A stretch of 64,000 nt of DNA from Kalaharituber pfeilii (GCA_015179045.1 WHUZ01000129.1:1-64000); one strand, 5' to 3'; numbered from the stretch's first letter, positions 46,352-57,381 are shown. Notes: generated by a model from the sequence alone, not told the origin. Numbers and translations are program-made.

Positions 46352-46925
46352 AGTTGCATACCCTCAAAATGTTCCGCACTGCAAATGAATAAGTTCTTGT
46401 GCATCTGGAGCGGTGTACTCCAAATGTAACATTCCAAGAGCAAGAGACAGCGCAAGACGAAGCTTACTAGCAGTGTAACCGGAACTGATAAGCGAGTAAT
46501 ATCACAGAGTGAGGTACAGGAAACCCAAGATTTCATTTTTGTTTCTTCATCTGCTCATTAATTCAGATCTATTTTTCCATTTTTCCTTTTATACTTAATT
46601 TAGTAATCATGCATTCAAACTAGTAGATCACAGTATGGGCCGATATTTGGTAGCCAGTGGGCCGGTACGCACTTACGTCACTAGTCCACTTTAGACCCTG
46701 TCTTGCCATATGCCTGTACCAACAATTGATCATACCTACCCTACTGTTGAGCTTTTGGGTAGAAAGAGATGATTGTTATTCCTTCGTAGAGAGAGTAGCC
46801 AAAGTAATACACCTATATACATAGAGCATGAGGTTGCTCTCGGGCCCTTACCACCCTTTATCACGGACCTCTCTGATATCCGACACCTCCGACACTCCGA
46901 CATTACTGTAGATCTCTAACACCTA
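46352..46925. other. Between foldback arms, no gene seen
   Basis: No motif recognised. Confidence 0.35.
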
Positions 46926-47168
46926 CAATGTTGGTACCTGAGTCACAGTGTCATGGCGTAGAATTTATCGTCTGATGAGGTCCGGGAGCGGCAGGCAGAA
47001 TCTGCCTGTCCGGAGAGGTTCCGTGTTCCGTGGAACACATCTGTGGGCCGATGCTTTGATGTCGGATTATATACAAGTGGCAATGGAAAGGCGCCATCAA
47101 AGCATTGGATACGAACAGAATTTACGTTGCTTACACAATTAAATAAAAGCTGAAATAAACATAACTTT

Positions 47169-49141
47169 CTAGACCACTGCTATCTTTCTATGCCACACAC
47201 GCATAGAGCAACACAGGAACCGTGCCAACATAGTAAGGGAATCTATTTCTCGAACTGTCCAACCTTTCATGGAAAGTGTTAGTGCGTAGCCGTTCCCATC
47301 GCTCTGTGCACTCGTTTCCACCGTGTATAGTTGCCGAAGACGCCCCAAGGCAGCACGACCACTGGGATGTGTCAAGACCAAGTTAGAAAAGGTCCAATTC
47401 TCGTTCCCTTGAAAGATCAAGATAATAAATAACAAGTACTTACCAAGCCACATGAATAGAACAGTCAAGTTAATCTTGAGGTGGCTATTGGCACCATGAG
47501 CGACAATCGTCATAAAGAGTCCCTATACGCCACGGAGTTTCACATGAATCAGCTGTCGAATTCCTACTCCGCCAGAAGTCCCCTTGCGATTCACGCTATC
47601 ACCTACCCAAACGTGATAACTCGGGAAAAAGTAATCCACCCTATAGAACACGCTGCTCAACTCGTGCGGGATGACGACAGTCGCGATCTGCGATAGGATC
47701 CAGCTGAAAATGAAGAAAGGTATCCACTTGACGTCTACAAGAGCACATATGCCATCGATAAGGTGGAAGTTGATGGTGGCGAATAGCCAGAATACGCACC
47801 AGATTTGGAAGAACTGAACGGTGCCGATGTGCACGCTGTTTTTAAAGATATAAAGCCAGCCGGCCCAGGAGAGGCCAATGAGCATTGGGTGTAGAGTACC
47901 AAAGAGAAATCGGATGAGGAGCTGTATGGAGACTAGGGTTAGCGCAGCGTTCTAGCTGTGGGAAAAAAGCCGGAGAGGTGGAGAAAGGAGTGAATAAACA
48001 TACGTTAGCTTTGAGAGACCACTTTCCGTACGCCCCTGCACCCCCAAGGATCCCGTTCATGGCCATGATCAGAAAAAACTGGCTTAGATTTGGGAAAACA
48101 AACATAATTGTATTGGTCAGGAAGCTCGCATTAAACCCGAATGGTGCTATTTTATCCACTGTGAATCCGATGGGCTCCATGAGTGGCTCCGCGCGGTTGG
48201 AAAAGTTGTCGGCGGGCAGCATGCGTATAGCTTCTATACTATACGTCTGCCGGTACCGCGCCCCTGCTTGTGCGGCGATGGAAGCCATGTTTGGAAATAA
48301 GAGCGAATCTGCGACCATGCGGTATCTGGATTCATTGTAGACGAAAGTGAGCGCAGAGCTGGAATTGTATTGAGTACCATTGCTAACTGCGTCTTGGAGT
48401 CTTTGTGATGCGCCGTTCATCGCCAGGATAGCTCCCCACACCTCCTCTCCCGCTCGCACTCTGTCGTACACAGAATCGTAGCTAATATCTCCTCCTCCCG
48501 CAGTTGTCAGTGTATACGGTATGGTGTTGTACGTAGGTTGCCCCTTCACACCCTTCAGCGAGTCCGTGGTGCGGAAAAGTATTTCCCCGATATCACCGCC
48601 GTCCATGTCAACAACTAGTACGTGTAAACGGTAGGCGTAGTCGCTTTCTTTATACTACATGCTCCACACAGACCATAATGACATCACCATACAAAAGTTA
48701 ACATACCACCCAGTCGTGTATCGCGGGCACCGGGCGATAGAACATTCTATGACTTACAATTTTCCCATTGATGTACGACGATGCGGCCCAGAAGAGGCAG
48801 AGCAGCATGACCATCGCCCCTGCGATGGCTTTTAACAGAGGTGGTTTGGGTGGGCCATTGCGGCTGGAGGCGAGAGCACTGCCAGCTATGTCCGCGGGCG
48901 GTTGTGATGTTTTTTCGCTCGCAGAATGCCTATGGCCTGACACGGGATGGGAGGCCGGATCGGAGATGCTTGTCACTGGTGCAGAAGAAATTTTAGAGAG
49001 GACGGGTTCGGGGACATTGGCAGCACTATAAGGCGTAACCGTTGGTGCCTGCTCCGCAACCAATGTTGCCGCTGACGAGTGTTCTGTTATCGCAGCTTCG
49101 TCTGCGTTTGTCCTATTGTGTATGGGGCGAGCGGTATCCAT
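47169..49141 (-). CDS. SNG1/DUF3533-type multipass membrane protein
   Basis: Exons 49141-48707, 48654-48004, 47951-47607 and 47522-47169 (introns 52, 52 and 84 nt) give about 594 residues. The family includes yeast SNG1, linked to nitrosoguanidine resistance and membrane homeostasis. Residues 1-105 are a disordered cytosolic start; a first membrane helix follows (IAGAMVMLLCLFWAASSYI). After exon joining the family signature SDYAYRLHVLVVDMDGGDIG appears, then a long extracytosolic domain. The C-terminal half has helices NTIMFVFPNLSQFFLIMAM, LIRFLFGTLHPMLIGLSWAG and FQIWCVFWLFATINFHLIDG, and WIPFFIFSWILSQIATVVIP, and the last exon holds GANSHLKINLTVLFMWLG. A GTAAGT at 47443 could be a further donor, so the last 90 residues are less certain. 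Three 95-bp repeats lie about 0.35 kb upstream. Confidence 0.87.
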
Positions 49142-49490
49142 GGTTGACTATGCCTATGAAGCTCCAGGTGAGTTGATGAATCTGTAACGTTCAGAAGTAA
49201 AAATTTGCAGCTGTTGAATTGGAGCTATAGCCGTGGATATAGGGGCTTCTGTTGAGGAAAATATACACCCGATCGCACTCCCGCTCATAATTTCATTGTC
49301 GCAGGATGATATGACGGGCTCCGCCTGGTGCCGGATTAGCCGATTACCTAGCGCATCAATTGAGAGATTCTTGCGTGCTTGCTAAGCAGTTGTGGTTGAA
49401 AATAAATTTAACTACTTAGGGCTCGGAATTGGGCGGCTTAACTAGCCAAGCTCCAAATCTAATTTCCTCCGGAACTGCACGGCAACCGTT
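49142..49490. other. Upstream region of the SNG1-type gene
   Basis: No gene seen. Confidence 0.35.
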
Positions 49491-49775
49491 AATATCTCCT
49501 GCGTAAGCTGTCATTTGTTGGGGAACAGGGAAAACTCTAACGAAAAGTCAGACAGGCGGAATCAGATAAATGGACGTGGCTGGTTAATATCTCCTGCGTA
49601 AGCTGTCATTTGTTGGAGAACAGGGAAAACTCTAACGAAAAGTCAGACAGGCGGAATCAGATAAATGGACGTGGCTGGTTAATATCTCCTGCGTAAGCTG
49701 TCATTTGTTGGAGAACAGGGAAAACTCTAACGAAAAGTCAGACAGGCGGAATCAGATAAACGGACGTGGCTGATA
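49491..49775. repeat. 95-bp tandem repeat, three units
   Basis: AATATCTCCTGCGTAAGCTG recurs at 49491, 49586 and 49681, exactly 95 bp apart; units are almost identical (GGGGAA/GGAGAA and one T/C change). Confidence 0.95.
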
Positions 49776-50987
49776 TGAAAAGCCAGAGCTCATTTCCTTA
49801 ATACCAGTTTCTAGACTACCGTACAGACTATGCTGTGTTTTTCAGTAGCTCCAAGTACTTTACTCGTCAGTTTTTATGGTGTCTTTCGAATACATAATGA
49901 CAGTCCGTATCCCAAACTAACACCGCGGGTGTACATGTCATGTTCGGAAACTTGCATAAGATCACTAAATCCACTCAAACAGCTTCGAACAGAAAAGCCC
50001 CTACTTCTAGCATGCGCACTAAGGCTGGAAGGAACGACATACCCCTTTTCACCTAAACTTCTTTTCCGTGAGATTGGCCGTAAAGAAATTGGCGCTCAAA
50101 AGAATACACACGTAAATCATGATTTCTCTAAACTCGACGATGGATACGTATCCAGACTCTCAAGAACCAACTATTGATGTGTGCTTATATATATTTATAG
50201 TAATTGTCCAAAATTTCAAAAGACTTTGATTTCCTCCGCACACCATAAGAATTATGTCTATGATTCTTCAAGGGCGGCAATCTTACGTGTTGGGATCCAG
50301 AATAGCATCGCAAACATATCTTAACCAACTCACTTGGCAAACTCAAAACCTCGCTTGGAAACTTCTTACACATACACTTGGAAAACCGCTTGGCAGTTGC
50401 GAAAAATCGGTAGGAAAGTACGGCTTTCAACTGGGCAATATTAACCGCGTTGTGATGAATAGAGGGATTTTGCAACCCTGTACATAACCCTAGCAGGACT
50501 TATTTCAAATCAACAAGGATAAGACGAAGTAACCCCAAACTGTACAAGAACGGTCCAGAACCCCAGCGCATGAAATTTAGAACTCCACGTGACGTAGGAA
50601 CCTCACTTCATCGTCATCATCATCAAGTTCACTATTAATAACGCCAACGCAAACGCCTTGGATTAGTCATAATGGGGTATTTTCAAGCAATACTCCTGAG
50701 TATGAAGTTTGAACTTGAACGGCGTCGCAATGTGTCTACTGTAACTCCTCGTTACCGGCCTCCGATACCATATGAGCAGTATTCATAGACACTATTATCA
50801 AGTGGTTGGAGTGATATTGCTCGAATATCTCCGATTCACACCAGCTGAGATAGCAGAACTGATTGTACACTTGGGACTTGTTTGATCTTGTTTGATATGT
50901 TTGATAAATCTTTTTATATTACTAGCGTACTCACAGGGTTCCTCATGATAAACTTGCCCTCTTGTGGTTGTTTGTTGTGGTCTCTTC
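49776..50987. other. Intergenic, no gene supported
   Basis: Two open frames of about 100 codons (49830-50177 plus, 50185-50475 minus) lack motifs. Confidence 0.35.
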
Positions 50988-51052
50988 AGAATTAAGACCG
51001 CGCTAACAGAGTGGCCTTATTAAGACCACTCTGTTAGCGCGGTCTTAATTCT
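50988..51052. repeat. 65-bp near-perfect palindrome
   Basis: AGAATTAAGACCGCGCTAAC..AGAGTGG and its complement are separated by 11 nt that themselves nearly pair. A shorter AGAATTAAGGCCGGC occurs at 51115. Confidence 0.85.
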
Positions 51053-51463
51053 AGGCCAGGGACCCATGTCGGTATCTAACCAATTCAGCTCCGTTGCTGT
51101 CGCAACAAGTCCACAGAATTAAGGCCGGCAGGGTTGCAAAATCCCTCTAATAATCTCGACCCCGTGCGGTGTACGCTCCGTAAGACTTATTCGTTATTGT
51201 AATGTCCAGACGCGTATTTTTATGACAAATAGGAACAGATGCCGTGGCAATTTCTCAAAGTCAGGTAGGGAGCCCTCGATAAAAATGTTAGCAGAAGCGC
51301 CAGCGGTGAATCTCAATCACTGCACTTCTAAAGACTCTTACTTTCTGCTCTAGCGAATCGATCCTTTCCAGCATATATATCACGAAGCCCGACTGAAGGA
51401 GTGACAAGATAACGTTCATCAGGAATGACGAGCGATTTTCCTTACACAAGCCTATGTATATTA

Positions 51464-52467
51464 GGCTGATTTTGCAATGTTCCGAGTAAAGTTATTCGGT
51501 TAACTTCAAAAATAGCATTAGTAATGATACTTTAACCAAGAAACATTCTGCATTCCACCGAATTTCTGTTGAGAATCTTATCATCTCCCAAAGCTTTCCT
51601 TTTTTGCCCAGACTGATGCTCTGCTTGATTCTTAACACATCAATGGACGAAATGAATTTTTTTCTTGCTTTTTTAATCAAGTGTGCAAAGCTTCAGAGGA
51701 TTTTTTTTTTTTTTTTTTTTTTTAAAATCACATAACCCCGCTTACAGCGCCAAGCCATGGCAGGGTCCCTGGGCAAGCCCTCGAAGCCCGGAGACAGGCT
51801 TAACAAACAAAGAACTTTCTATCTACTTCTACCACCTGATTCCAGAAACCTCCGGACGGACCTTCCGGTTTCTGCCTCAAGGAGGCCCCACTATATATCC
51901 CCCCCTCTCCCCCCTCCCCTCTTCCCCACACTTTCGCAAACTTCCCCGACGGCAAATTTCGCAGTTTCCTCCACACCTTCGCAACCTGCGAATTTTTCCC
52001 GACCCGGGTCGGTAAACCGCGCGGCGCACTAAAAACCCTCCACACCTTCGCAAACCGGCCCGAAAATTATCGCACGGCGCGCTCCTAAAACTTGATCCCG
52101 GAAAAGAACCTTTCCAACTCATCCCATTGCTCCCCATTCTCTGCCGTCCTTTTCCAGTTCTAAGCTTCAGAGGATGATGAAGATTGGCTCAATGGAGTAA
52201 TCATTTGTGGTTGCCCATGTGGACAGTTCGGAGGAATAAGAGTCTCGAATGATTGAGAAGGGTCTTGAGAAGACATACTAGCTTCCCCAAGTGACAAAAC
52301 AAGCCTGGTGTTGAGAATAAAATTTTCTCGGATGGGGAAGTTAACCAGCAAAGTTCGGTTATTTAATCGAACTTTGCCTGCTACACCAGCCACAAACAAT
52401 TCGCCGCCACAGCAACCGGGATTAATAAATACCCGAATTGCTTTACCCGGACGTTGCAATATCCGCC
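51464..52467. mobile_element. TIR transposon copy 2, interrupted by tail-B element
   Basis: Degraded termini GGCTGATTTTGCAATGT..TTCGGTTA and ..ACCCGGACGTTGCAATATCCGCC match copy 1 (23840-24625). On the minus strand the ORF starts MSSQDPSQSF at 52274, is cut by the insertion at 51702-52161, and resumes out of frame (SGKKGKLW-like remnants, 51680-51490). Without the insertion it is about 0.53 kb. Confidence 0.8.
51688..52175 (-). mobile_element. Longest tail-B element (460 bp) with TSD
   Basis: AAGCTTCAGAGGAT at 51688-51701 and 52162-52175. Read on the minus strand, the 460-bp insert has a body rich in TTCGCAGGTTGCGAAGGTGTGG-type repeats, then CCTGTCTCCGGGCTTCGAGG, tail B and poly(A). No ORF above 91 codons. 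No tRNA-like A/B boxes seen, so its promoter class is unknown; it may be a SINE or a LINE 3' end. Confidence 0.88.
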
Positions 52468-52686
52468 TATTTTCCCTCCGATTTTCTTGGTATAAAAACT
52501 AATATTATTAGCCTCAGCTGCAGCTAGATCTCTCCCCGCAAATACAAGTCACGTGGCCCATCGACACCTAACACATGTTAGCTCTATACGCATGTTCTGG
52601 TTTCTAACGGCAGATCGCGGTCCGGCAGGCGGCGGTTCAGCAGATGGCGGTTCAGCAGGTCATGACGTTCAGCGCAGCAGGTAACC

Positions 52687-53163
52687 AATCTTACTTAGTT
52701 TTTTTTTTTTTTTTTTTTTTTTATATCATTAATCGCTTGCCGCCCGTTGGGCTATGGCGATGTCTTAGGTACATGTAGCAATGAAGTAGTACGGCTAGAA
52801 CTAAAGATAAAGATAACGGCCTAAAATCACGTGAGACATAAAGGAAAAGGTCTTGTTACTCCCCCAACATCTACATCAGCTTCTTCAGCGGGCCCTCCTC
52901 CCCTTCCTTGGTTCGAGGAGGCCTCCTGATGTCTTCCATTCCCCCGGGCCACCTCCTCCGCCACACTCCGCACTCTTCTAGGACGTGTTTCGTCGTCTCT
53001 TCTTTTTCCCCGCACCATCTGCATTCGGGACCGTCCCCTTTGCCTATGTGCCATCTCCAAGCTCGAAGCCCCTTCCCCCCCAGAAGGCCTGCCATCCGTT
53101 TGGTCATGTGTCCGAGCCTCTCCAGGGGTCTGTATGACAACTCCAACCTGAATCTTACTTAGT
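52687..53163 (-). mobile_element. 5'-truncated LINE with zinc knuckle (tail A) and TSD
   Basis: AATCTTACTTAGT at 52687-52699 and 53151-53163. The frame at 53146-52871 reads LSYRPLERLGHMTKRMAGLL, then CRWCGEKEETTKHVLEEC (CCHC, C-x2-C-x8-H-x4-C). Tail A has outer pair A-T and inner loop GCCC AAC GGGC. Confidence 0.92.
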
Positions 53164-53557
53164 GAAAACTAAATACAAGAGGTTGCGTGAAGAGAAAAGG
53201 AAAAGAGAATACATGGTCATGAACACCGCTATATATGCACCTTGAAAACTCTGCCGAATTCTACCGAATACTTCCGATGTGCCGGAATGCTTGTCAGAAC
53301 ATCTTAGAGTGGTTCCGATTGTCCGTCAGCTGTTGTCCCGTTACATGGTTGCATACTTGTATATACTTAAACTCACTCCGTCTTCAATGAAATAATCTCA
53401 GTGGGAGAAAAAAAAGCCGGACTAGAAAACGAGTATCAGTTTCGGTTTTCGTAAATCCCACCTAATAGCGTCTCTCCAGGACCGCAAAAGTTTGATGTAA
53501 GGCTCTGGTATTTCGAGCCCATAGTTATACCGAACCAAAACAAAACAAAGTACCCAC

Positions 53558-53628
53558 TGCTCAAATCGGGAATCGAACCCGAGCCATACGCTTGGGAAGC
53601 GTATATTCTACCACTAAACTATTTGAGC
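53558..53628 (-). tRNA. tRNA-Gly(CCC)
   Basis: Acceptor GCTCAAA pairs with TTTGAGC; D arm TAGTTTAGTGGTAGAATA; anticodon stem TACGC/GCGTA with loop TTCCCAA, anticodon CCC; T arm CTCGGGTTCGATTCCCGA. 71 nt, no intron. A T-rich stretch follows on the minus strand. Confidence 0.95.
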
Positions 53629-53798
53629 TGGCATGAATTGGTCAGCCTGACTTCTATGGTTCGGGCCAGTAACTTCGGTAGCAGAGGTCATTGAAACGTT
53701 TAGAGCTCTTCAGAAAAGTTCCAACCGGGCAGGGTGCTGCGAGGGTGTCCCAGGAGGTAATGATAGTAGTCACAGCAGGATCAAGTGATTAAGTCTTA

Positions 53799-54088
53799 CA
53801 GTCGAACCTCTCATATTGGATCCAGTCATATTGGGGAAGGGCCTCTCAAAAAGTCCCCCCAGAACACTAACTAATTTCATGAGGGCGTCATATGCAAACG
53901 GGAATCAGTGTTTGTACCCATGCCGTTTGTAGTTTGCTCCATGCATACCAATTCATGCATTCCTCCGTTTATTCTATGCATCCTTCCCCCTGCAACACGG
54001 CCCGAACAAATCGGTCCGGTGGCAATTATTGGATATTTGTCTTATTGGATAAAAACCCTGGCCTTGTCTAATATAATAGGTTCGACTG
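53799..54088. mobile_element. pogo-like MITE
   Basis: Ends CAGTCGAACCTCTCATATTG and complement of CAGTCGAACCTATTATATTA; repeated TATTGGAT motifs inside. TA precedes the left end; the right flank is a LINE tail, which may have removed the other TA. Confidence 0.72.
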
Positions 54089-54123
54089 CATTAGCCCATA
54101 GGGGCAGCAAGCGATCAATGATA

Positions 54124-54173
<50 letters not shown>

Positions 54174-54245
54174 CTTCTCAAATGTGTGCCGCCGTCTCCT
54201 CCTCCTCCCGGCACCATCTGCAGTCCGGCCCGTCCGCTTTTGAAT
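54089..54245. mobile_element. LINE tail with long poly(A), next to LINE knuckle fragment
   Basis: TTAGCCCATAGGGGCAGCAAGCG and about 40 A (54131-54171). Directly after, TGTGCCGCCGTCTCCTCCTC.. encodes on the minus strand a LINE knuckle remnant (compare 15459). A CCAGGCCAACCAGG short repeat follows to about 54300. Confidence 0.7.
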
Positions 54246-54447
54246 CCAACAGGCCAGGCCAACCAGGCCGGTCCAGGCCAACCAGGCCAGTCCAGACTAT
54301 TCAGGCAGGTTTAAGCCAATTAAACGAATCCCTCCACAGCTATCCAGGTGAATTAAGGCCAGCGTTTACCAGATTGTTTGAGGATTTAAATGAGTGGAAT
54401 CTTCCATATATCTAGAATTTTAAACAGAAGCGGTCTACGACTTTAGA

Positions 54448-54535
54448 GTATGTATCACGTACCTAAATCCTCGCCATAGCCCACAGGGCGGCATGCGAGT
54501 AATGATATAAAAAAAAAAAATAAAGTATGTATCAC
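54448..54535 (+). mobile_element. Tail-A LINE stub with TSD
   Basis: AGTATGTATCAC at 54448-54459 and 54524-54535 flanks complete tail A and poly(A). Confidence 0.88.
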
Positions 54536-54688
54536 ACGTTATATTCAAGTATATATACTAACAAATATTCCCCCGGCCTACTTCAACATTAGGTGAAGCA
54601 GCCCCCAGCGCATAAATTTGTGCTCTTTCAGGACCCCACTATCCTTTGGTGAACATCAGCGCGAAACGCTAAAGGGAGTACGACAATC

Positions 54689-55135
54689 ATGCCAGTTGTC
54701 GCCCACAGTTTCTGCTCCGACTCCGCATCAAAAGAAGTTGACTCAAAGGAACGCCGACGCCAAAGATATGCTAGTAATGTCGAATACGTTGAGGAGCTGC
54801 AGCAGAGAATATCCTCTTAGCTAGCGGACATACCTAATAGTACAACAACTGATAAAGTGAGCAAACATCCCTACCGCTGCCCGTGGTGCCGAGCCGGATT
54901 CACCACAGCAGAGGCCCTACAAACTCACCAAGTTGAGCTCCAGCATTGCTATTGCATAGAGTGCAAGGATTTCTTCCACACTGCGCAGAGGCAACAGATG
55001 CATTATGAAACTCTGCATCTGGGTCACGTGGCTAGTGGGCAAAGTGCACATAGAGGCCGATATGCGCAACAGCAAATGAATTTCAAACAACAGGCGTCGC
55101 CGAGAGGGAAGCTAAGCGGAGCTGGAGCACGTTGA
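54689..55135 (+). pseudogene. C2H2 double-finger paralog with in-frame TAG
   Basis: From ATG 54689 the frame reads MPVVAHSFCSDSASKEV, then a basic and leucine-bearing stretch (SKERRRQRYASNVEYVEELQ), hits TAG at 54818-54820, and continues in the same frame to 55135 with LADIPNSTTTDKVSK and a double finger: Cys64, Cys67, His80, His86, Cys89, Cys92, His105 and His110. Spacing is identical to the two intact paralogs. TAG could derive from CAG by C-to-T change. Alternatives: the stop is removed by an unseen splice, or translation starts downstream, but no in-frame ATG precedes the finger. About 148 codons, far shorter than the paralogs. Confidence 0.65.
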
Positions 55136-55440
55136 ATAAGGATACTAATGCATGCAACAAGGGCGAGGGACGAGGTTTACAGTCAGAAATTTGTGACACT
55201 AGCAAAGATGCGAAATTCTCGATGGAAGGGGTGTTAGGAAAACATTGTATCGCCGTGGAATCTAGAATGGAGTCTAGCAATTACCGACTCTCACTCGCGT
55301 AGCTTGATACTTCAATATCATTGGCAAAGTAATTTAACATCTCCTGTCCTTGCTGTTGTAGGAGTTTGATAGATCACGAGTGAATTCTACTTCTAATGTT
55401 TGTTCAAGTACATGGGGCTCACAAGTTCGACGTCCACATG

Positions 55441-55519
55441 CCCGCCATAGCCCACAGGAACGGTAGCTATAGTTATTTATTTATTTTTTTTTTTTTTTTT
55501 ATATATGTAGCTGTAGTTA
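55441..55519. mobile_element. Retroinsertion remnant
   Basis: GTAGCT(A/G)TAGTTA at 55463-55475 and 55507-55519 surrounds only a T-rich tract. A 5' piece of tail A (CGCCATAGCCCACAGG) lies just outside the left duplication, so the order of events is unclear. Confidence 0.55.
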
Positions 55520-55572
55520 GAGTGTCTAGCCGAAAGTCTTCCTGGTATGGTTTTGTGCCGAGCCATTTGTAA

Positions 55573-56640
55573 CAGTGATTCAGTCACCGCTGGCCCAGGC
55601 TACTCAATGGAACGCTGGTTCGTGATCACACTAGTACAACGCATTGACCCTTTTGTTTTTTGCACAGAACTACAACAGAATGTTGGTATGTTGGTGGCTG
55701 TTAAAATACTAGAAGATTCGAAATTTTAATTGTCTAGATTATTTGTTTATTTTTTTGTTTATTTACTCAAGTAATTATACTTGGACATTTCTCCATGCCA
55801 TTGGTATTTTGAATGTACTCTGCATATATCGTGTTATGTTCCGTGCACCTCTCTATAATACTGTATACAACGCCAAGCCTTATCTTATCTACCTAAAGCA
55901 GTAACGACTTTTCAGTCAACAATCTTTACCTTTACACCTGAAATTCGCCATCAATTTGAGCTATACATCCAATCTCGTGACCATACCAACAGATACCAAA
56001 TTGAACCTCAGAAGTTAAGAGAAATTTGAATCTTTATTTGTGATCCAGAACGGTCTGTATCTTCTGCAGCTGAAAATAATGTCAAAAACCTTGCCAAGGT
56101 AAGTATACCTTATAATAAGATTTTTCAACAAGACATTAACAAATTAGAAATTCCTCATTAATAAAGATGGTGTTTTAATGCGTAAAGCAAATCGTCCTTA
56201 ATGTTTTAGCAAGAGGTAACTTATAAGCTGTTCAGAAGGGGGCCTTCAATGTAACTGTTTTTTTCCTTTCGAAGGAGTTCTTTTTTGAAGCTGCTTTTTC
56301 CTGTCTCCGGAGGAGGTCTTTGATGAAGCTGTTTTTTTTGTTTTTTTTTCCCTGTCGCCGGAGGGGGTCTTTGATAAAGCTGTATATTTTTTTTACCTGT
56401 CGTGGGAGGGGTCCTTAATGAAGCTGTTTTTCCTGTCGCTGGAGGGGTCCTTGGTAGAGCTGTTTTTTCCTGTCGCCGGGAGGGGTCTTTAGTGATGCTG
56501 TTTTTGTCAAACAGTGGATATGTGGGCAGGCGAGTGTGTGTGAGAGTGAATTGTAAAAGAAAATTCAAATTCTGAGTGGCCTGGGCCAGTCGCGAACCAG
56601 CGTTCCATTGAGTAGTCTCGGGCTAGTGGCGACTGGTCCC
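55573..56640. mobile_element. TIR element with decayed ORF
   Basis: CACCGCTGGCCCAGGCTACT..CAATGGAACGCTGG on the left is reversed at 56586-56640. Between them a decayed plus-strand frame (about 55950-56200) reads FELYIQSRDHTNRYQIEPQK and, after a stop, FICDPERSVSSAAENNVKNL. Family not recognised. It also holds the minisatellite at 56240-56510. Confidence 0.6.
56240..56510. repeat. Minisatellite, units of about 35-50 bp
   Basis: CTGTTTTTCCTGTCGCCGGAGG-like units repeat about six times with variable T runs. Read on the minus strand they give repeated RPPPATGKK peptides. Confidence 0.8.
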
Positions 56641-57381
56641 CGCCAGTCGCCTATGGACTGATAATATATTTTTTGTCATTAGTTAGCTTCGGCTTTTTTA
56701 TTCATATTCTTATTTTTATTTTTATTTTTATTATGAAATATTAATTGCCCAGGGCAAAAAACTCTGGCGGCGTATGTTGTGTGAGATGCGTAATTTTGTT
56801 GTGGTACAGACGTTGCAACAGACTTTTCGACTTTTCCATTTTCCGACTTTTGGCTGTAATTCCAGGTCGTGACTGGAACGTTTGTTACGAATGGTTCAGC
56901 ACAGTTTCACTATGCAGCATAAGGGAAAGTGCGTGTCCGCGTTTAAAGTATCTCTTGGAGTCACGAGACATGCAGCTGAGTTCATCAGCCTTGCAAAACA
57001 CAACAACTCAATCAAAAAAAAAAAAAAAATCTATTTCAAATTCTGAAAGAAGATTCAGATTCTCTAACATCCAATCATGCGATCTACTATTTTCTGTGAT
57101 TTTTCCACTAACTTATTGTATTTTTTTTGTGAAAGTTCATGATGACCTGTAAACCTGGCTGCATGTCTCGCAAAAGCGACACGCACTGTCTTTTACGCTG
57201 CATAGTGAAACTATACTAGGAAGACATTCTAATAGGCACTGTATGTATTCTATTGAAGTGACCATGCCATTATTTCCCAATGGCACATCCATCCTAAGGC
57301 TTTTTAACCAAAGAGAATTTTCCAAAAACGAAATCTAAAACTAAAATTAAAAAAACAAAGAACCTCTTTCCCGGTATTAAT
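56641..57381. other. Intergenic, no gene seen
   Basis: Open frames are short and unmotivated. Two short pieces (TATGCAGCATAAGGGAAAGT near 56911 and its complement near 57195) form a loose inverted pair. Confidence 0.35.

Larger units (their letters stand above)
45476..47024. repeat. Foldback pair with 100-bp arms
   Basis: The arm at 45480-45590 is repeated in reverse at 46926-47024: both contain GGAACCTCTCCGGACAGGCA, a GACGATAAA..TACGCCATGACACTGTGA block and GGTACCAACATTGT. Each arm has its own inner palindrome GGCAGGCAGATTCTGCCTG-type. No transposase between them. Confidence 0.75.

Noticed and set aside
47418..47443. Short intron in the last SNG1-type exon (GTAAGT..CAAG)
   Set aside because: Would be under 40 nt and the frame is open without it; kept only as a caution.
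49491..49775. CRISPR-like direct repeats
   Set aside because: Units are contiguous 95-bp copies without spacers in a eukaryotic genome.
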